Below are positions 22,621-34,160 of a DNA stretch of 64,000 nt, in pieces. Under the pieces are notes generated by a model that was not told the origin of the DNA, did no database searches, and saw only the letters and a program-made list of their open reading frames with translations. Made by a program: the position numbers and the translations under genes. Every line of letters starts with the position of its first letter. Position 1 is the stretch's first letter. Origin of the DNA: Ascaphus truei (lineage: Eukaryota > Chordata > Amphibia > Anura > Ascaphidae); the NCBI GenBank assembly GCA_036426205.1, contig CM071568.1:223188966-223252965 (forward strand), given 5' to 3'.

Positions 22621-25499
22621 TTAGCTGCAATTAAATCAATAATGGGGTAGTGAATAAAAGAGGAAACCCCTACAGTAGAAATTCTGAACAATTATCTAAT
22701 GCAATGAATGATCTTGGATAAAATGGAGGCAGAAAGTAACAGAGAACAAAATGCAGGAAAGTTTTTCCAAAAGTAGGATCAGTTTATTGAAATGTTAACA
22801 CAAAGATGATGTGAAGAAAGTGTTTGAACACACAACCTGATGCCTGGAAAGGCAGTAAAAAGGTCAAAAGGAAGACTACATTCAGTAGTATAAAAAACTT
22901 TTACTAAGCAACGTACCATGATAAAATATACAAAAGGAATATGAAAAACACCATTGGTTTTATAATTTTATCATTTAATCTTACAGGAGTTTTTTTGATG
23001 TCTCAAATTATGTGAATGTTTTAATATGATTTATATGATTTAAGTATAAGATATGATTTTTATATTATGTTGTATTTAAGTAATGTGTATATGTTTATGT
23101 ATATGACATATGAAAAACAATAAAACAATCTATAATAAAAAAACAATGGCTGATTAACATCTCATTAGCATAGGCTTAGCATCTGGTTATTGTAGCATAA
23201 TGTTGTGTTATTTTCCAATACTGGGCATCGTGTTAAGTATGTCTTACTCTGATCCGTGCCCTGAAATAGGTTTTTAATTCAAGTTGAGAAAGAAAGGATA
23301 GGAGAGGGAAAAATCTATGTTAGTAAAATAATACCCAAGTGTGGTGTTACACCCATCCAGACCATTTAAAAGTCCTACTTTAGGGGATGTAACGCTGCTG
23401 ACTGTAGGTCAGGACATGGACCCACAGGGCAGAGGTAGGGAGTAGTACACCAACCTTGGCTTCGGGTCTGGGGCCTGGGAAGCAGGGAAAGACAGGTCCG
23501 GTTCTGGGGAAGATGCAGGCACAGTCAAGGGGAAGGCTCAGGCCTCAGAGGAGCAAGGCAGGAGCAAGGCAGGAGGTACTGGACAGGAACAAGGCACAGT
23601 ACGGAGTACTTTGCACGAGCCACCTCAGGTAGTAAATGCCTGCTATTTAAAGTCAAGTGGCAGCTGCTGGCAATGAGAGCCAGAGTGAGACTTACTTTCT
23701 GTCAGGGGGGTAAGGGCAGGATTTGCCAAGTAATAAGATGGTAATGATTGCTTTTGTGAGAATGATATCACTTCATGGCAGCGGCCAGCTTCGGTATCGA
23801 ACAGATCCCTTATAGAGGGTGCATGTAAGTAACGCCAATTAAGATATAACTTAAGAGGTCATCCTCAAGAGGCCATCAGGATAAGCCAGTGGCCCAAAGG
23901 ATCCAAAAATGAGGGAACCCACATAGACCATAAAAATAAAAAATATTTGTATTAGATGAATACAAAAGGGATCATATATAGACAGTGTTTTTTTTTGTCT
24001 TTGTTAGAATTTCTTTTAATTATCTCTGGTATATGGTTATTGGGAACATTCAATAAAAAAGAAAAATATTATATATATATATATATTTTTTTTTTTAAAG
24101 CTAGTTATTTGATTTCTCCTAAACATACTACCAAGAAGGCTTATGAGTTTTTTAAATCAAACATCAATCATATTGTATTCCTGCAATCAGTGCTATTTCA
24201 TTTTTTTGCATGTTTATTAACTCTTTTAGTGATGAGGGTAACATGCACTACTGTAGACATGTTGGAGTATTTTATGTAAACAGTGTTCAAGCACACTAAT
24301 AAGAATATTCTTGTAAGCAGTCCATTCAGCTTGGCATAAAAATAAAAGCAAGTAAAATGCAAGCACATACTTTAAAAAAACTTAACAAATAGCAAACTCA
24401 AGCATTAGTCCCATGATAACGCAATCAATCTAAAGATGAATATGAAGATTACGACAAAAATGCAGAAGCAAAGGAATTTTTTTTACGCTTATCTCTGTGT
24501 AGTTTGTCAAGCGGAGACAGATAGGATACATGGGCTTTGATTTCTTCCCCCTGGGTCTCTAAATGAAAATTATACCAGATTTTGATACTTTACCGTAGAT
24601 AATGGACTTTTCAAAGGCTGAAGATTTATAAACATTTACATCACTGGTAAATTTCAACTGCAGCTTTGGATAAGCCATGTAACGTTTATCATAAGAAACC
24701 AACAATTAAGTTAAATAATCATTACCATTATAATTATAGTATGGTATCGTCCACAGGGCAATTCATGCTCTGTCCTCGTGCTCTGTGGTCAATGTCCATT
24801 GCAAATCAGCTAAAGCGGAGAAGGTCATTTTTTGGATCTTTTGGATCTATTCACAAAACTGCAAGATTTGTCAAACAAATTCCCCCAAAATGGAAGGCAA
24901 ATCAATGCAATAAAAAGCAGGAGTGTTTGCGGTATAGAACCATCTATGCAAAATATCTCTAGAGGGGCCAGTATTATGGAGAGGGACAAGTATAATAAAG
25001 GTTAAGCCCGGTCCCTAGCCCCTGCCCAACCATCCCTGGGCTCATCTGGTCATCTGAACCGGGAGCAACCCAGTTTGAATGTACTGTGTAGCCCCTTTCA
25101 TTACCTGTACTGTGATTTTTTTAATCCTGTTGTGAAAATTAAATAAAGTATAAAAATGTGTATTGGTGCCCACATGAAGCAGAGGTTCTGGACATGCAGG
25201 GCTAAGAAACACTTTGAGTAGCCTGCATGTCCAGAGAAAATGGCTGCTGCTTGGACTGGAAGGGGAAGAGAGGTGCAGGGGACAAAGGAGAGAGTGTCTA
25301 AAGGCGGAGATTGAGCTGGGGGGCCAATCCCCCCAAAAAGCAGACCAGTTGGTTGCCTCCCGAGTTAGAGTGACGACAGCCCAGCGGGACATATTCATTC
25401 AGCCAGGGGAAGGCATTGCCGAGTCCCTCTGGGGACTCTGCTCCCATTGTCCCCTTTGTATTTCCTTCCATAGCCCTTTAACTCTCTAAGCCCTCCCCC
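22621..25499. other. Mostly unclassified; purine-rich repeat at 23390-23720
   Basis: AT-rich DNA. 23390-23720 is G/A-rich (GCAGGGAAAGACAGG, GAGCAAGGCAGGAG repeats) and looks like a piece of an LTR-type repeat. A (TA)n/poly-T run lies at 24068-24098. A purine-rich 98-codon frame at 24666-24962 has no known match. Nothing coding can be supported. Confidence 0.3.
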
Positions 25500-25734
25500 A
25501 ACTGTGATTATATAAATAAATCTGCATTAGACAATGTTTTACCAGGAAGTAATACATTGAGAGTTACCTCTCATTTTCAAGTATGTCCTGCGCATAGTTA
25601 TGAGGACAAATACATGGTTACAAATACATAGTTACATAGTGTTATACATTATATATATATTATATACAAGACATTGCATGCACAGTTAAAGACCAGATTA
25701 AAATGTGAGAGAGCTTTAATTTTGTAAGAATTTA
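25500..25734 (-). mobile_element. 3' tail of a LINE, split by the Harbinger insertion
   Basis: With 28291-28510 it forms one minus-strand LINE end. The tail words CTCTCACATTTTAATCTGG and TACATAGTTACATAG-like (complement) continue from the coding end on the other side of 25735-28290. The duplicated TTA (25732-25734 and 28291-28293) marks the later insertion. Confidence 0.55.
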
Positions 25735-28290
25735 GGGCCTCATGCAGTTAACAGCGATAAGCCGTTTATCGCCAGCTTCTCAAACTCGCTCAATTCTAGT
25801 AGCCCCGATCAGCTTATCGAGGCTGATCGCTGCTCTAGGATGAAGATTTTCTCTCCAAATCGTCCCGCCACATAAAGTTGGCAAGAAGGTGGTGAGAAGC
25901 TGCCGATGAGCATCGATAGAGCACTTTGAAAAAAAAAATGCATTTTTCCTGCATCGGATTGATGCCGGGAGACTCCTGAGCTGATATCTATTAATATCAC
26001 CACACGAGACCCTGGCATGAATCTGATGCATGAAAAATGATTTTACAGGCAATTTCATTACGTCACATAAAAAAAAGGGGCACATGGTTTTCACAGCCAA
26101 TCAGATGGTGTGTGAACCATTTGTCGCCCAAATGTGATGTCACGGGCCATATTTAAGGCCGTGATGTCTCATTTGTGCTCAAGAAGCCATCGGGTCAACA
26201 TCGTGGATTTAACATGGGGTTATTGGATTAACAGATGAAGATAGACACAGAAGATAAAGAAAAGAAAGAAATAATCACAGGTGAAGAAAGAAGAAGATGA
26301 TGGAAGAATTTTGTTACTTGTCCTTGATCTTCACGGTGGATGGCGTTGGCTTGTGTTTCGTGATGTCACCAGGATTCAGAAGGCCAACGCTTCTAAAAGT
26401 AAGTTAAATATTGAATGTATGTACTTTTATTTTTCCAGGTTTTTTTATTGGATTTATCTTTTTTTATGGTTTTTCATTGCCCATTGACTGCTAATGTATT
26501 AATCTCTGCCTGTTAATGGTACAGATGAATACAGTAGGAACTAATGCTTTTTTTGGCAAATGCATTTCTTCTATTGACTGTTTTATTTAATATGTCTTTT
26601 TATTGTTTACATTAAATTGATTGAATTGTGATGGCTTGTTTTTTTCTTTTTACAGATTGGTTAGCGATTTTATTTAATTATGTATTTTGGTGGCTACTGG
26701 TTTTAATTAATGTGTTGCCTAGTGGCTGTATGAATTAATTGTTGTGTTGGTTACTACTTTTAGGTATTAAATGTATTTTTTGGCTAGTGGTATGATGTAT
26801 GTAATTGATTGCATAGTGGTTTTAATAATTTTATTGAATGCCTAGTGGTTTTATTTCTTTCATTGATTGGCTAGTGGTTTTATTTAGTTAATTGCTTGGT
26901 TGGCTAGTGCTTTTAATTTTTGTTTGTGGGTGTTTACAGTAGGTGCTTGTTGTATCTGTTTTATTATTGTGTATTTTTGACATTCATGCTTTTGTATTAG
27001 GGTGACCATTGATTGCTATAGTAGCTTAATATATGCCATATTATTTAGGTATGATGTACTACTATGCCACCCAATGGGTACAGGGTGGGTATAGTGGGTC
27101 CAGGGTGGGTGGTTAGGCCTCCCGGGTGGGGATTAATTACTATAGTGGTTATTAACGCTAAGGTGATTAAGGAGTTAGGGGCCATTAGATTGTATTTTTT
27201 ATGTATTGTTGCTGGTATCGGAGGACATGGCCCTGCAGTATGCTGACGAGGACGGCCTTCATGTTGGCAGGGGTAAGTAGAACGGTTTTTATTTACTTTG
27301 TTTATGCTGGCTGGCTAATGTTTTGTTTAATAATGGGCAAATAATCTATTATCCATATCTGGAAAATAGTTATTTTGCACATTACTGTACTGAATGTGTT
27401 TGGTGGGGGGGAGGTGTATTTATTGAAATGTAGGCCATGTTTTTGTTTTGTTTTTAAATACAGGAATGGTACCGCAGACCAGCAGGGACCCATGTGGACC
27501 ACCCGAGGACCCACGAGCGCCCACAGGGACCACCTGTGGACCCCCGGACACCTGTGGGGACCCAGGGGGACCCCCAGGGACCCAAAGGAACCACCCATGG
27601 GCCCCCAGATACCTGTGGGGATGACCCGGGGACCTCCAGACACCCACGGGGACCACACCTGTACCCGATTGGGACCCACAGACATGTGTAGGGACCACCT
27701 GGAGGCCCACGGAGCCTAGCAGCGACCACCCGAGGGTCCCCAGAAACCTGTAAGAACCCCCTGGGGTGCCCTGTGGGGCCTACAGACACCCGTTGGGACC
27801 ACCCGGGGACCCCCACTGGCCTGTGGTATTAATCCTGTGTGTAAAAAAATAAATAATGGTTTTATGTGGGGCACAAGGGGTGAGGTTGTGAATTGTTTTT
27901 TACTACATATTTTAATTACATTTTTCTTACTAGTGTACATGAGCAGGGGGTCTCCGGAGCAGAATTGTGTTGATTTCAGGTCAGGGGACCCCCTGCTTCC
28001 CGAGATACAGGCCCCATTATGGGGTGCCGGTATCTCCTATACCTTTAAATTTCCTGGTGACGTGGGTCATTTCAGAGAGAGGCGTCTCTCTTTCTCTGCA
28101 GCAGAATCAACTCACTGGATGAGCCCTTTTCAGAGTGCTGATCATCTCGTCGCCGGCTACTCGCCATGTTTGCAAATGTTGCTATCCCTGGTATTCGGGG
28201 ATTTCTGCATACCGTGATAGCAACGCTGTAAAAAATGGAGATTTAAAAACCCTTTTGTTTTTTTCTATCTGCGCTAACTGCATGAGGCCC
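25735..28290 (+). mobile_element. Complete 2.56-kb non-autonomous Harbinger-type element
   Basis: The ends are inverted copies of GGGCCTCATGCAGTTA, flanked by TTA on both sides (25732-25734, 28291-28293), the PIF/Harbinger signature. No transposase or Myb-like gene is present. Inside are a conserved non-coding 5' part (26080-26450), an AT-rich middle, an ATGGGTACAGGG-type block near 27070, a 33-bp minisatellite (27480-27825), and a CTCCGGAG/GGACCCCCTGC module (27945-28060) that recurs at 31235-31490 and 48070-48105. It is inserted in a LINE tail. Confidence 0.85.
27480..27825. repeat. 33-bp minisatellite, GGGACCACC type
   Basis: About ten imperfect units of GGACC-ACC-GGGGACCC-CAGACACC type. 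Because the unit is a multiple of three, both strands stay open and give spurious Gly/Pro-rich frames. The same array, inverted, is at 31935-32310. Confidence 0.8.
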
Positions 28291-28510
28291 TTAGACTGGT
28301 GGTGGTTATGAGAGTCTCCGGTAGATTATTCCAGTTGTGGGGTGCATGGTAAGAGAAGCACGAGTGGCTGGATACTTTGTTGAACCGTGGGACCGTGAAC
28401 AGTCTTTTGGAGTCAGATCTCAGTTGATCTGCGTGTTGTAGCGGTGAGGAGATTGTTCAGGTAGCTTGCCCAGAAAGTATTTGAAGGCAAGACAGGAAAG
28501 ATGAACTTTG
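28291..28510 (-). pseudogene. C-terminal end of a LINE reverse transcriptase
   Basis: On the minus strand, HLSCLAFKYFLGKLPEQSPH, then after a frameshift RSDSKRLFTVPRFNK and SCFSYHAPQLWNNLPETL. The APQLWNNLPETL motif is the conserved C-terminal segment of L2/CR1-type ORF2. It continues into the tail at 25500-25734 across the Harbinger insertion. Confidence 0.7.
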
Positions 28511-28834
28511 CGCTTAGATGAGCCCTCGCCTCCTGATTGGTCTGTGAACAGCATATATTGTATGCTGTGATTGGTCACCAGTGCCCCTCTACCATACTTT
28601 CCCATGGTTGCTGGAAAGCTAGAAAAGGTTAACCCGCTCAAAGCTCCACAGCTCATTCTGATCCTGTTGTGGAGGTGAACTAAGCGGTGTGCTTCGAAGC
28701 TTTGCTGGAGACACGTGAAAACAAGCCTGAGAGCCTTGTCAGCAGGACATTTTAAAGTGCCTCTACTATTTATATTTGCTCTGACCTCACTTCTTTTCAA
28801 AATATGTGATTCTTTCTACAAGTCTCATTATGTT
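28511..28834. other. Unclassified sequence between two LINE fragments
   Basis: Contains CCTGATTGGTC/GTGATTGGTCACC, reminiscent of MITE sequence. No termini or coding region found. Confidence 0.3.
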
Positions 28835-30957
28835 TCTAACTCTATTCATATATCTCCATCTCTCCTTTCTTCGCCACTTCTCAGTTCACATGATCTCCTT
28901 TCTTACCTGCGCCCTCTGAAACTACACAACTATACCCCGTTCACCAAAGCACACCCCTACAAATCCTCCTCACACATTCTCTTTCTATCCATGGTTCTCC
29001 TCCTTGCTTCAGGGGATACTGTATATATCCCAATACTTGTCCCTCCCTTATTTCTGTATGCGCTCGTCCTCGTCTCCCACATGCAACTTCTAATCCTTCT
29101 GGTGTCAACTCGTTTAACCTCAAACCCATCCCCTGTCACCCTCAATCCTCTCTCCCTTTCTGCTGTGCCCTTTGGAATGCGCAATCCCTTTCTAACAAGT
29201 TCCTCTCTGTGCATGACTTCTTTTACTCTCACTCTCTGCTTCTCTTTGCTATAACTGAGACTTGGCTCACTTAGTCTGACTCTGCTCTGGAAGCGGCCCT
29301 CCCTTATGGTGGCCTTTCTTTCTCCCCTGATGGCAGGGGTGGAGGAATGGGGCTCCTGCTCTCCTCTATCTGCCCTTACTAAACCCTTCCTATTCCTCTT
29401 TCTCTTGCTTTTCCCTCCTTTGAGGCTCACACTGTCCAGATTTTCTCTCCTCTCCCTGTCCTCGTGGTGGTCATCTATCGCCCACCTACCTCTACTCACC
29501 CCCCTTCTGCCTTTCTCTCTAACTTGAGTCCTGGCTCTCTTTAATTCTCTCCTCATTCTCCCCTGTTCTTCTCCTTGGGGACTTCAACTGCCACATTGAT
29601 GATCCCTCTCTCCCTTAGGCTTCCCGCTCTCACTCTCTAACCTCTTATTTTGGCCTTCAACAGTGGACTGCAGCCAGCACCCACAAGGATGGCCACTACC
29701 TGGATCTAGTTTTCACTAAAAACTTTTCAATCTTTGACTTCTCAATTTCCCCCTTTCCTCTCTCTGACCATCACCTCATCTCATTTTCTCTCTCTCTCAC
29801 TTCCCCCCTTCTCCACCTCCATCTAACCCTCGTTTCTGCAGAGACCTGCCCTCTATTAACCTACTAGCTTTTGATTCCACTTTATGTTCCTCCCTCTCCT
29901 CTCTCAGCTCTGCTCCAGACCCTGACAACGTGGTAAGGAACTACAACTTTGCCCTGTCCCCCTCTCTTTATCTACATGCCCCACTTTCTCTCTGACATTC
30001 TTGCCATTCTAACCCCAGACTCTGGTTAAATTCCTGCTGTGCTCCTGCTCTCGTTCCTCTGAACGCCTCTGAACGCCACTCTCGCAGACTTCCTTCACAA
30101 CAAATTTATGTTATCCTGTTCCAACTCTGCCCTCTCTCAAGCTAAACAAACATATTTTTCTTCACTAATCAACATGCACAAGTCTAAACCACGCTGACTC
30201 TTCTCTGCCTTTGACTCCCTACTCAGACCACCCTCTGCTGCCTGTTCTTCTTCCTCCATCTCACCCGAGGACTCTGCCGACTCTTTCAAGGAAAAGGTGG
30301 AATCCATACGTCAGGACATCCCCTCTATATCCCCTCCCATCCTATCCCTCTTCCTAACTCTCCTCCTGCCTTCCTTGACTCTTTTTCCGCTGTCACAGAG
30401 GATGATGCGTCGTTGCTGATTTCCTCTTCTCCCTCTACCACCTGTCCGCTTGACCCTATTCCCTCCCATCTCCTAAAACCTCTTGCTCCTACTATAATCC
30501 CTATGCTCACAGATATTTTTAACTCCTCCCTCTACTCTGGTACCACTCCCTCATTCTTCAAACATGCAACAGTTATATCATTACTCAAAAACAGTAAGCT
30601 TGACCCTACCTACCTTTCTAACTATCAACCTGTATCCCTCCTGTCTTTTGCCTCTAAACTCCTTGAATGTTTTATATTCTCTCGCTTGCTCCATTTTCTT
30701 AACACCTACTCACTCCTAGACCCTCTACAATCTGGATTCTGCACTGCTCACTCCACTGAAACTGCGCTCACTAAAATAACTAATGACCTCCATGCTGCCA
30801 AAGACAGAGGTCATTACACTCTGCTCAACTTACTTGACCTCTCTGCAGCATTTGATACTGTGGACCACCCTCTTCTTCTTCACGTTCTCCATACTCTTGG
30901 TATTCGTAACAAAGCTTTATCCTGGATCTCCTCTTACCTCTCCCATCGTACATTCAG
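28835..30957 (+). pseudogene. L2-like LINE ORF2, endonuclease and front of reverse transcriptase
   Basis: L2 ORF2 carries an AP-like endonuclease and a reverse transcriptase. Broken frames give LLFAITETWL near 29240-29265 (catalytic Glu region), VIYRPP near 29470, YLDLVFTKN near 29698, and SDHHLISFSLS near 29763 (His of the active site). The intact frame 30413-30957 then gives [35 protein letters not shown] and AAFDTVDH, the start of the polymerase. The copy is cut at 30957 in the same SYLSHRTF segment that is present at 10890, by the Harbinger-type element. Its YADD block is not in this piece. Confidence 0.85.
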
Positions 30958-31649
30958 GGGCTTATGCAGTAAAGGTTCACACAAAAATATCGCAGAGCAT
31001 TTAAATTGCTGTTTTTGTGAGAGTTGCTATCACGGTATTCAGAAAGCGTTGATTACCTGTGATTGCAAAATTCACAAAACGTGCGAGTTGCCGGCAACGT
31101 GCTGATCGCATCTCTGAAAAGGCCTTACCCGGCAATTCCTTTCTGCTGCAGAGAGAGCTGCTCAGAGAGAGCCGCCTCTCCCAGTGCAAATGTCTCCCAA
31201 AATGTATGTTTTGTAATATACATTTTATTACGAGTGTAGATGAGCAGGGCTCCGGAGCAGAACCGCATTGATTTTAGGTCCGGGGTCCCCCTGCATCCCG
31301 AGAAACAGGCCCCGTCATGGGTTGCCGGTATTTCTTATACATTTGATTCCCACGGTCACGTGACGTGGGACATTTACATGCATAGGAGATACCGGCACCC
31401 AATAATGGGGCCTGTATCTCAGGAAGTAGGGGGTCCCAGAGGCTGAAATAAAAGCGGTTCAGCTCCGGAGACCCCCTGCTCCCACACATAAAAATTACAT
31501 TAAAGCAGCTTCATTACCTTAGAGGATATCTGCTAAGGCAATGAAGGGGTTAAACACCAGTGCCATGTTTATTTTAGGTAGCGGGGGTGGGTGATGGTGG
31601 TATTTTGTCCTTGATGGTTATTTAGGCCTTGTGGGGGTTTGCAGGTGGA

Positions 31650-31705
31650 GTTAACCCCTTCATAACCTTAGCGGTTAGTACCGCTAAGGTAATGAAGGGG
31701 TTAAC
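31650..31705. repeat. 26-bp hairpin with TAGT loop
   Basis: Arms 31650-31675 and 31680-31705 pair with one mismatch. Each arm contains TTAACCCCTTCAT and ACCTTAGCGGT. It lies within the inverted Harbinger-type copy; a related CGCTAAGGTGATTAAGG stretch occurs near 27159 in the complete copy. Confidence 0.85.
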
Positions 31706-31934
31706 CCCTCCCGCTACCCACCTGGTAGGTCTAAACACCCATGCTTGGGGCTACTACCCCCTTCACCCACCCCCGCTACCCACAATAAAATAAAATACAC
31801 ACAACAGCCCTACAACGCACCTCCTAGGCCCCCAATAAACATTACAAAATTTAGTAAACAACAATACACAACCCACTCACCCCTGTGCCCCCACGTAAAA
31901 CCATGATTTATTTTTTTACACACACGATTAATAA

Positions 31935-32310
31935 GACAGGCCAGCAGGGTCCCCGGGTGATTCTGATGGGTGTCTGCAGGCCACACAGTGTAACCTGCAT
32001 GGTACCCACGGGTTTCTGGGGGCCATCGGGTGGTCCCTGCAGGTGTCTGGGGGTCTCCGGGTCATCCACATGGGTGTCTGGGGACCCTCGGGAGGTTCTC
32101 ATGGGGGTCTGGGGGCCCTCGGGTGGTTCCCACAGGTGTCTGGTGGCCCTTGTTTGGTCCCCCCTTGTCCACGGGGGCCCAATAGGGGTCCCTGGTTTAT
32201 CCATGCAGGTGCCCCTGGATCCTCAGGTGTTCCCCGTGGGCGTCCGGGGTTCCCATGGGCATCTGGGGATCCTCAGGTGGTCCCCCTGTGTCCCCGCTGG
32301 CCTGCGGTAC
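31935..32310. repeat. 33-bp minisatellite, inverted copy
   Basis: Same unit as 27480-27825 on the other strand (GGTGTCTGGGGG-CCTCGGGTGGTTCC type). It gives open but meaningless frames. Confidence 0.8.
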
Positions 32311-33578
32311 CATTCATGTATTTTAAAAATCAAAACATAGCCTACATTTCAATAAATACACCTCCCTCCCCCCACCAAACACATACAGTACAGTAATAGG
32401 CAAAATAACTATTATCCAGAAATGGATAATAGATTATTTGCCCATTATTAAACATAACATTAGCCATGCAGCACAAACAAAGTAAATAATACAGTTCTAC
32501 TTACCCCTGCCAATGTGAAGGGTGTCCTTGTCAGCATACTGCAGGGCCCTGTCCTCCGTTGCCAGAAAAAATACATAGCAAAATACATTCTAACGGCCCC
32601 TAACCCCTTAATCACCTTAGCGGTTAATAATCCCTATAGTAATTAAGGGGTTAACCCACCCTGCCCCGCTACCCACCCAAGAGGCCTATCCACCCACCCC
32701 AGACCCACTATACCCATCTTGTACCCATTGATTGTTATAGTAGTACATCATTCCCATATAATATGGGCATGATAAGCCACTATACCACTCAATGGGCACC
32801 TAATCAAAATACATGAAGGACAAAAATAAACAATAATCAAACATATACACAAGCAGCTAATCAACCCCATTCAATAAATCAAAACACTAGGCAACAAATT
32901 AAATAAATACAAGCACAAGCCAACCAATTACATAAAAACACTAACCAACAAAACAAGTAATTAATTATAACCAGTAGCCAACAAAGCAATTAAATAATAA
33001 AACCATTATCCAACAAATCAAGTCAAACCAAGAGCCAAGCAAATAAAGAAATATTTTAAAACACTAATCAATGCAAATCATAAAAATAAACAAGCCAACC
33101 ACAAAACACAGAATATAAGCCAAACAATCATGCCAAATCGGAAAAATAAAACTCTATAGAAAATAAGCAATTTGCAAAAAAATCATTGGCTATCACTGTA
33201 TTAAACTGTACTCAAAACAGGAACAGATTAATACATTGGCAGTCAATGGGCAATCAAAAAACATAAAAATAATGAAATACAATAAAAAAAACTGTAAAAA
33301 ATACATTACATACATTCAATATTTTACTTATCTTTAATAGGCCTTTTAGTTGGCCCTCCAACTCCCGGGGAATCAGGAAGCTCATGTACCGTGAAACTAG
33401 GTTGGCCTGAAATTCCATCCAATGTCATTCGCCATGAAGATCCAGATCAGGTACCCCAATTCTTCTTTCTTTTCTTTTCAATCAGCTTCTTCTATCCTAT
33501 TCTGTAATTATTTCTTTATTTTTTTAAATCTTCTTTCTACATCTGTCAATCCAAAGACCCAATGGTAGATCCACAACA

Positions 33579-33664
33579 TCACTCTACTGCTCCTCCTTAC
33601 ATCTCAGCCCTAATTTCTTGCTATACACCATGCCGACTCTTGCGTTCTGCTCAAGGATTGTTAG
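33579..33664 (+). mobile_element. 86-bp L2-like fragment
   Basis: TACATCTCAGCCCTAATTTC and TTGCGTTCTGCTCAAGGAT match 11620-11680 of the L2-like LINE, encoding a piece of the YISALISRYAPSRLLRS segment. It is probably the far side of the LINE interrupted at 30957, with the intervening part deleted. Confidence 0.75.
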
Positions 33665-34160
33665 GGGAGGGAATTTTATGGGTATTCTAGGGAGGTGGAT
33701 TTTGTGTGTATGTGGGGGGGATGGGTGAAATTATGGAATTGTGCGCATGGAGTGCAATTGTGTGTGGGGGGTTGAATTGTGTGTGGGGGGGGGGATGTGT
33801 ATGGGTTTGGGGGACGGGATGGAATCATGTGTGTGGAGGGGTGGGGCGGAATTATCTACATGTTGGAATTGTGTGTGTGAATGGGGAGATGGAATTATGT
33901 GTCTATATGGGGGTGGAATTATGTAATTATGTGTTTGAGGAGTGGTGGAATTGTGTGTGGAGGGCCAATTGTGTAGGGATAGGGGGGTTAAGTGGAGTGT
34001 TGAGTGTGGGGGGGGATTGAGGGAGTGGGATTGAGTGAGAGGAGGGGGGTAATTGAGTGACAGAGGGGAGGGAGTGTGTGAGAGAAGGAGGAGAGTGTAT
34101 GAGTGAGAGAAGGGAAAGAAAGGGAATAGTGAGAAGGGTTGAGAGAAATACATGAAGAGC
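33665..34160. repeat. G/T-rich low-complexity tract
   Basis: Degenerate units around GGAATTGTGTGTG with many G runs, then GAGTGAGAG-type repeats. Similar to 6250-6640. Frames across it are compositional. Confidence 0.55.

Larger units (their letters stand above)
30958..33578 (-). mobile_element. Inverted copy of the Harbinger-type family, right end lost
   Basis: The left end GGGCTTATGCAGTA matches the terminal repeat of 25735. The interior runs in reverse order: inverted minisatellite, ATGGGTAC-type block near 32720, AATTAA-rich middle, and the conserved 33340-33560 part (complement of 26200-26400). No terminal repeat is found at 33578, where L2-like sequence resumes. It seems to have entered the L2-like LINE and then lost its other end with part of the host LINE. 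Confidence 0.75.

Noticed and set aside
24666..24962. Possible host exon (98 codons)
   Set aside because: No splice sites or family match that I can support; left unannotated as coding.
27302..27816. Gly/Pro/Val-rich proteins on both strands
   Set aside because: Product of a 33-bp minisatellite; the same frames recur at the inverted copy.
28957..29556. 199-codon Arg-rich frame on -
   Set aside because: Antisense shadow of the L2-like endonuclease region, which has recognisable motifs on +.
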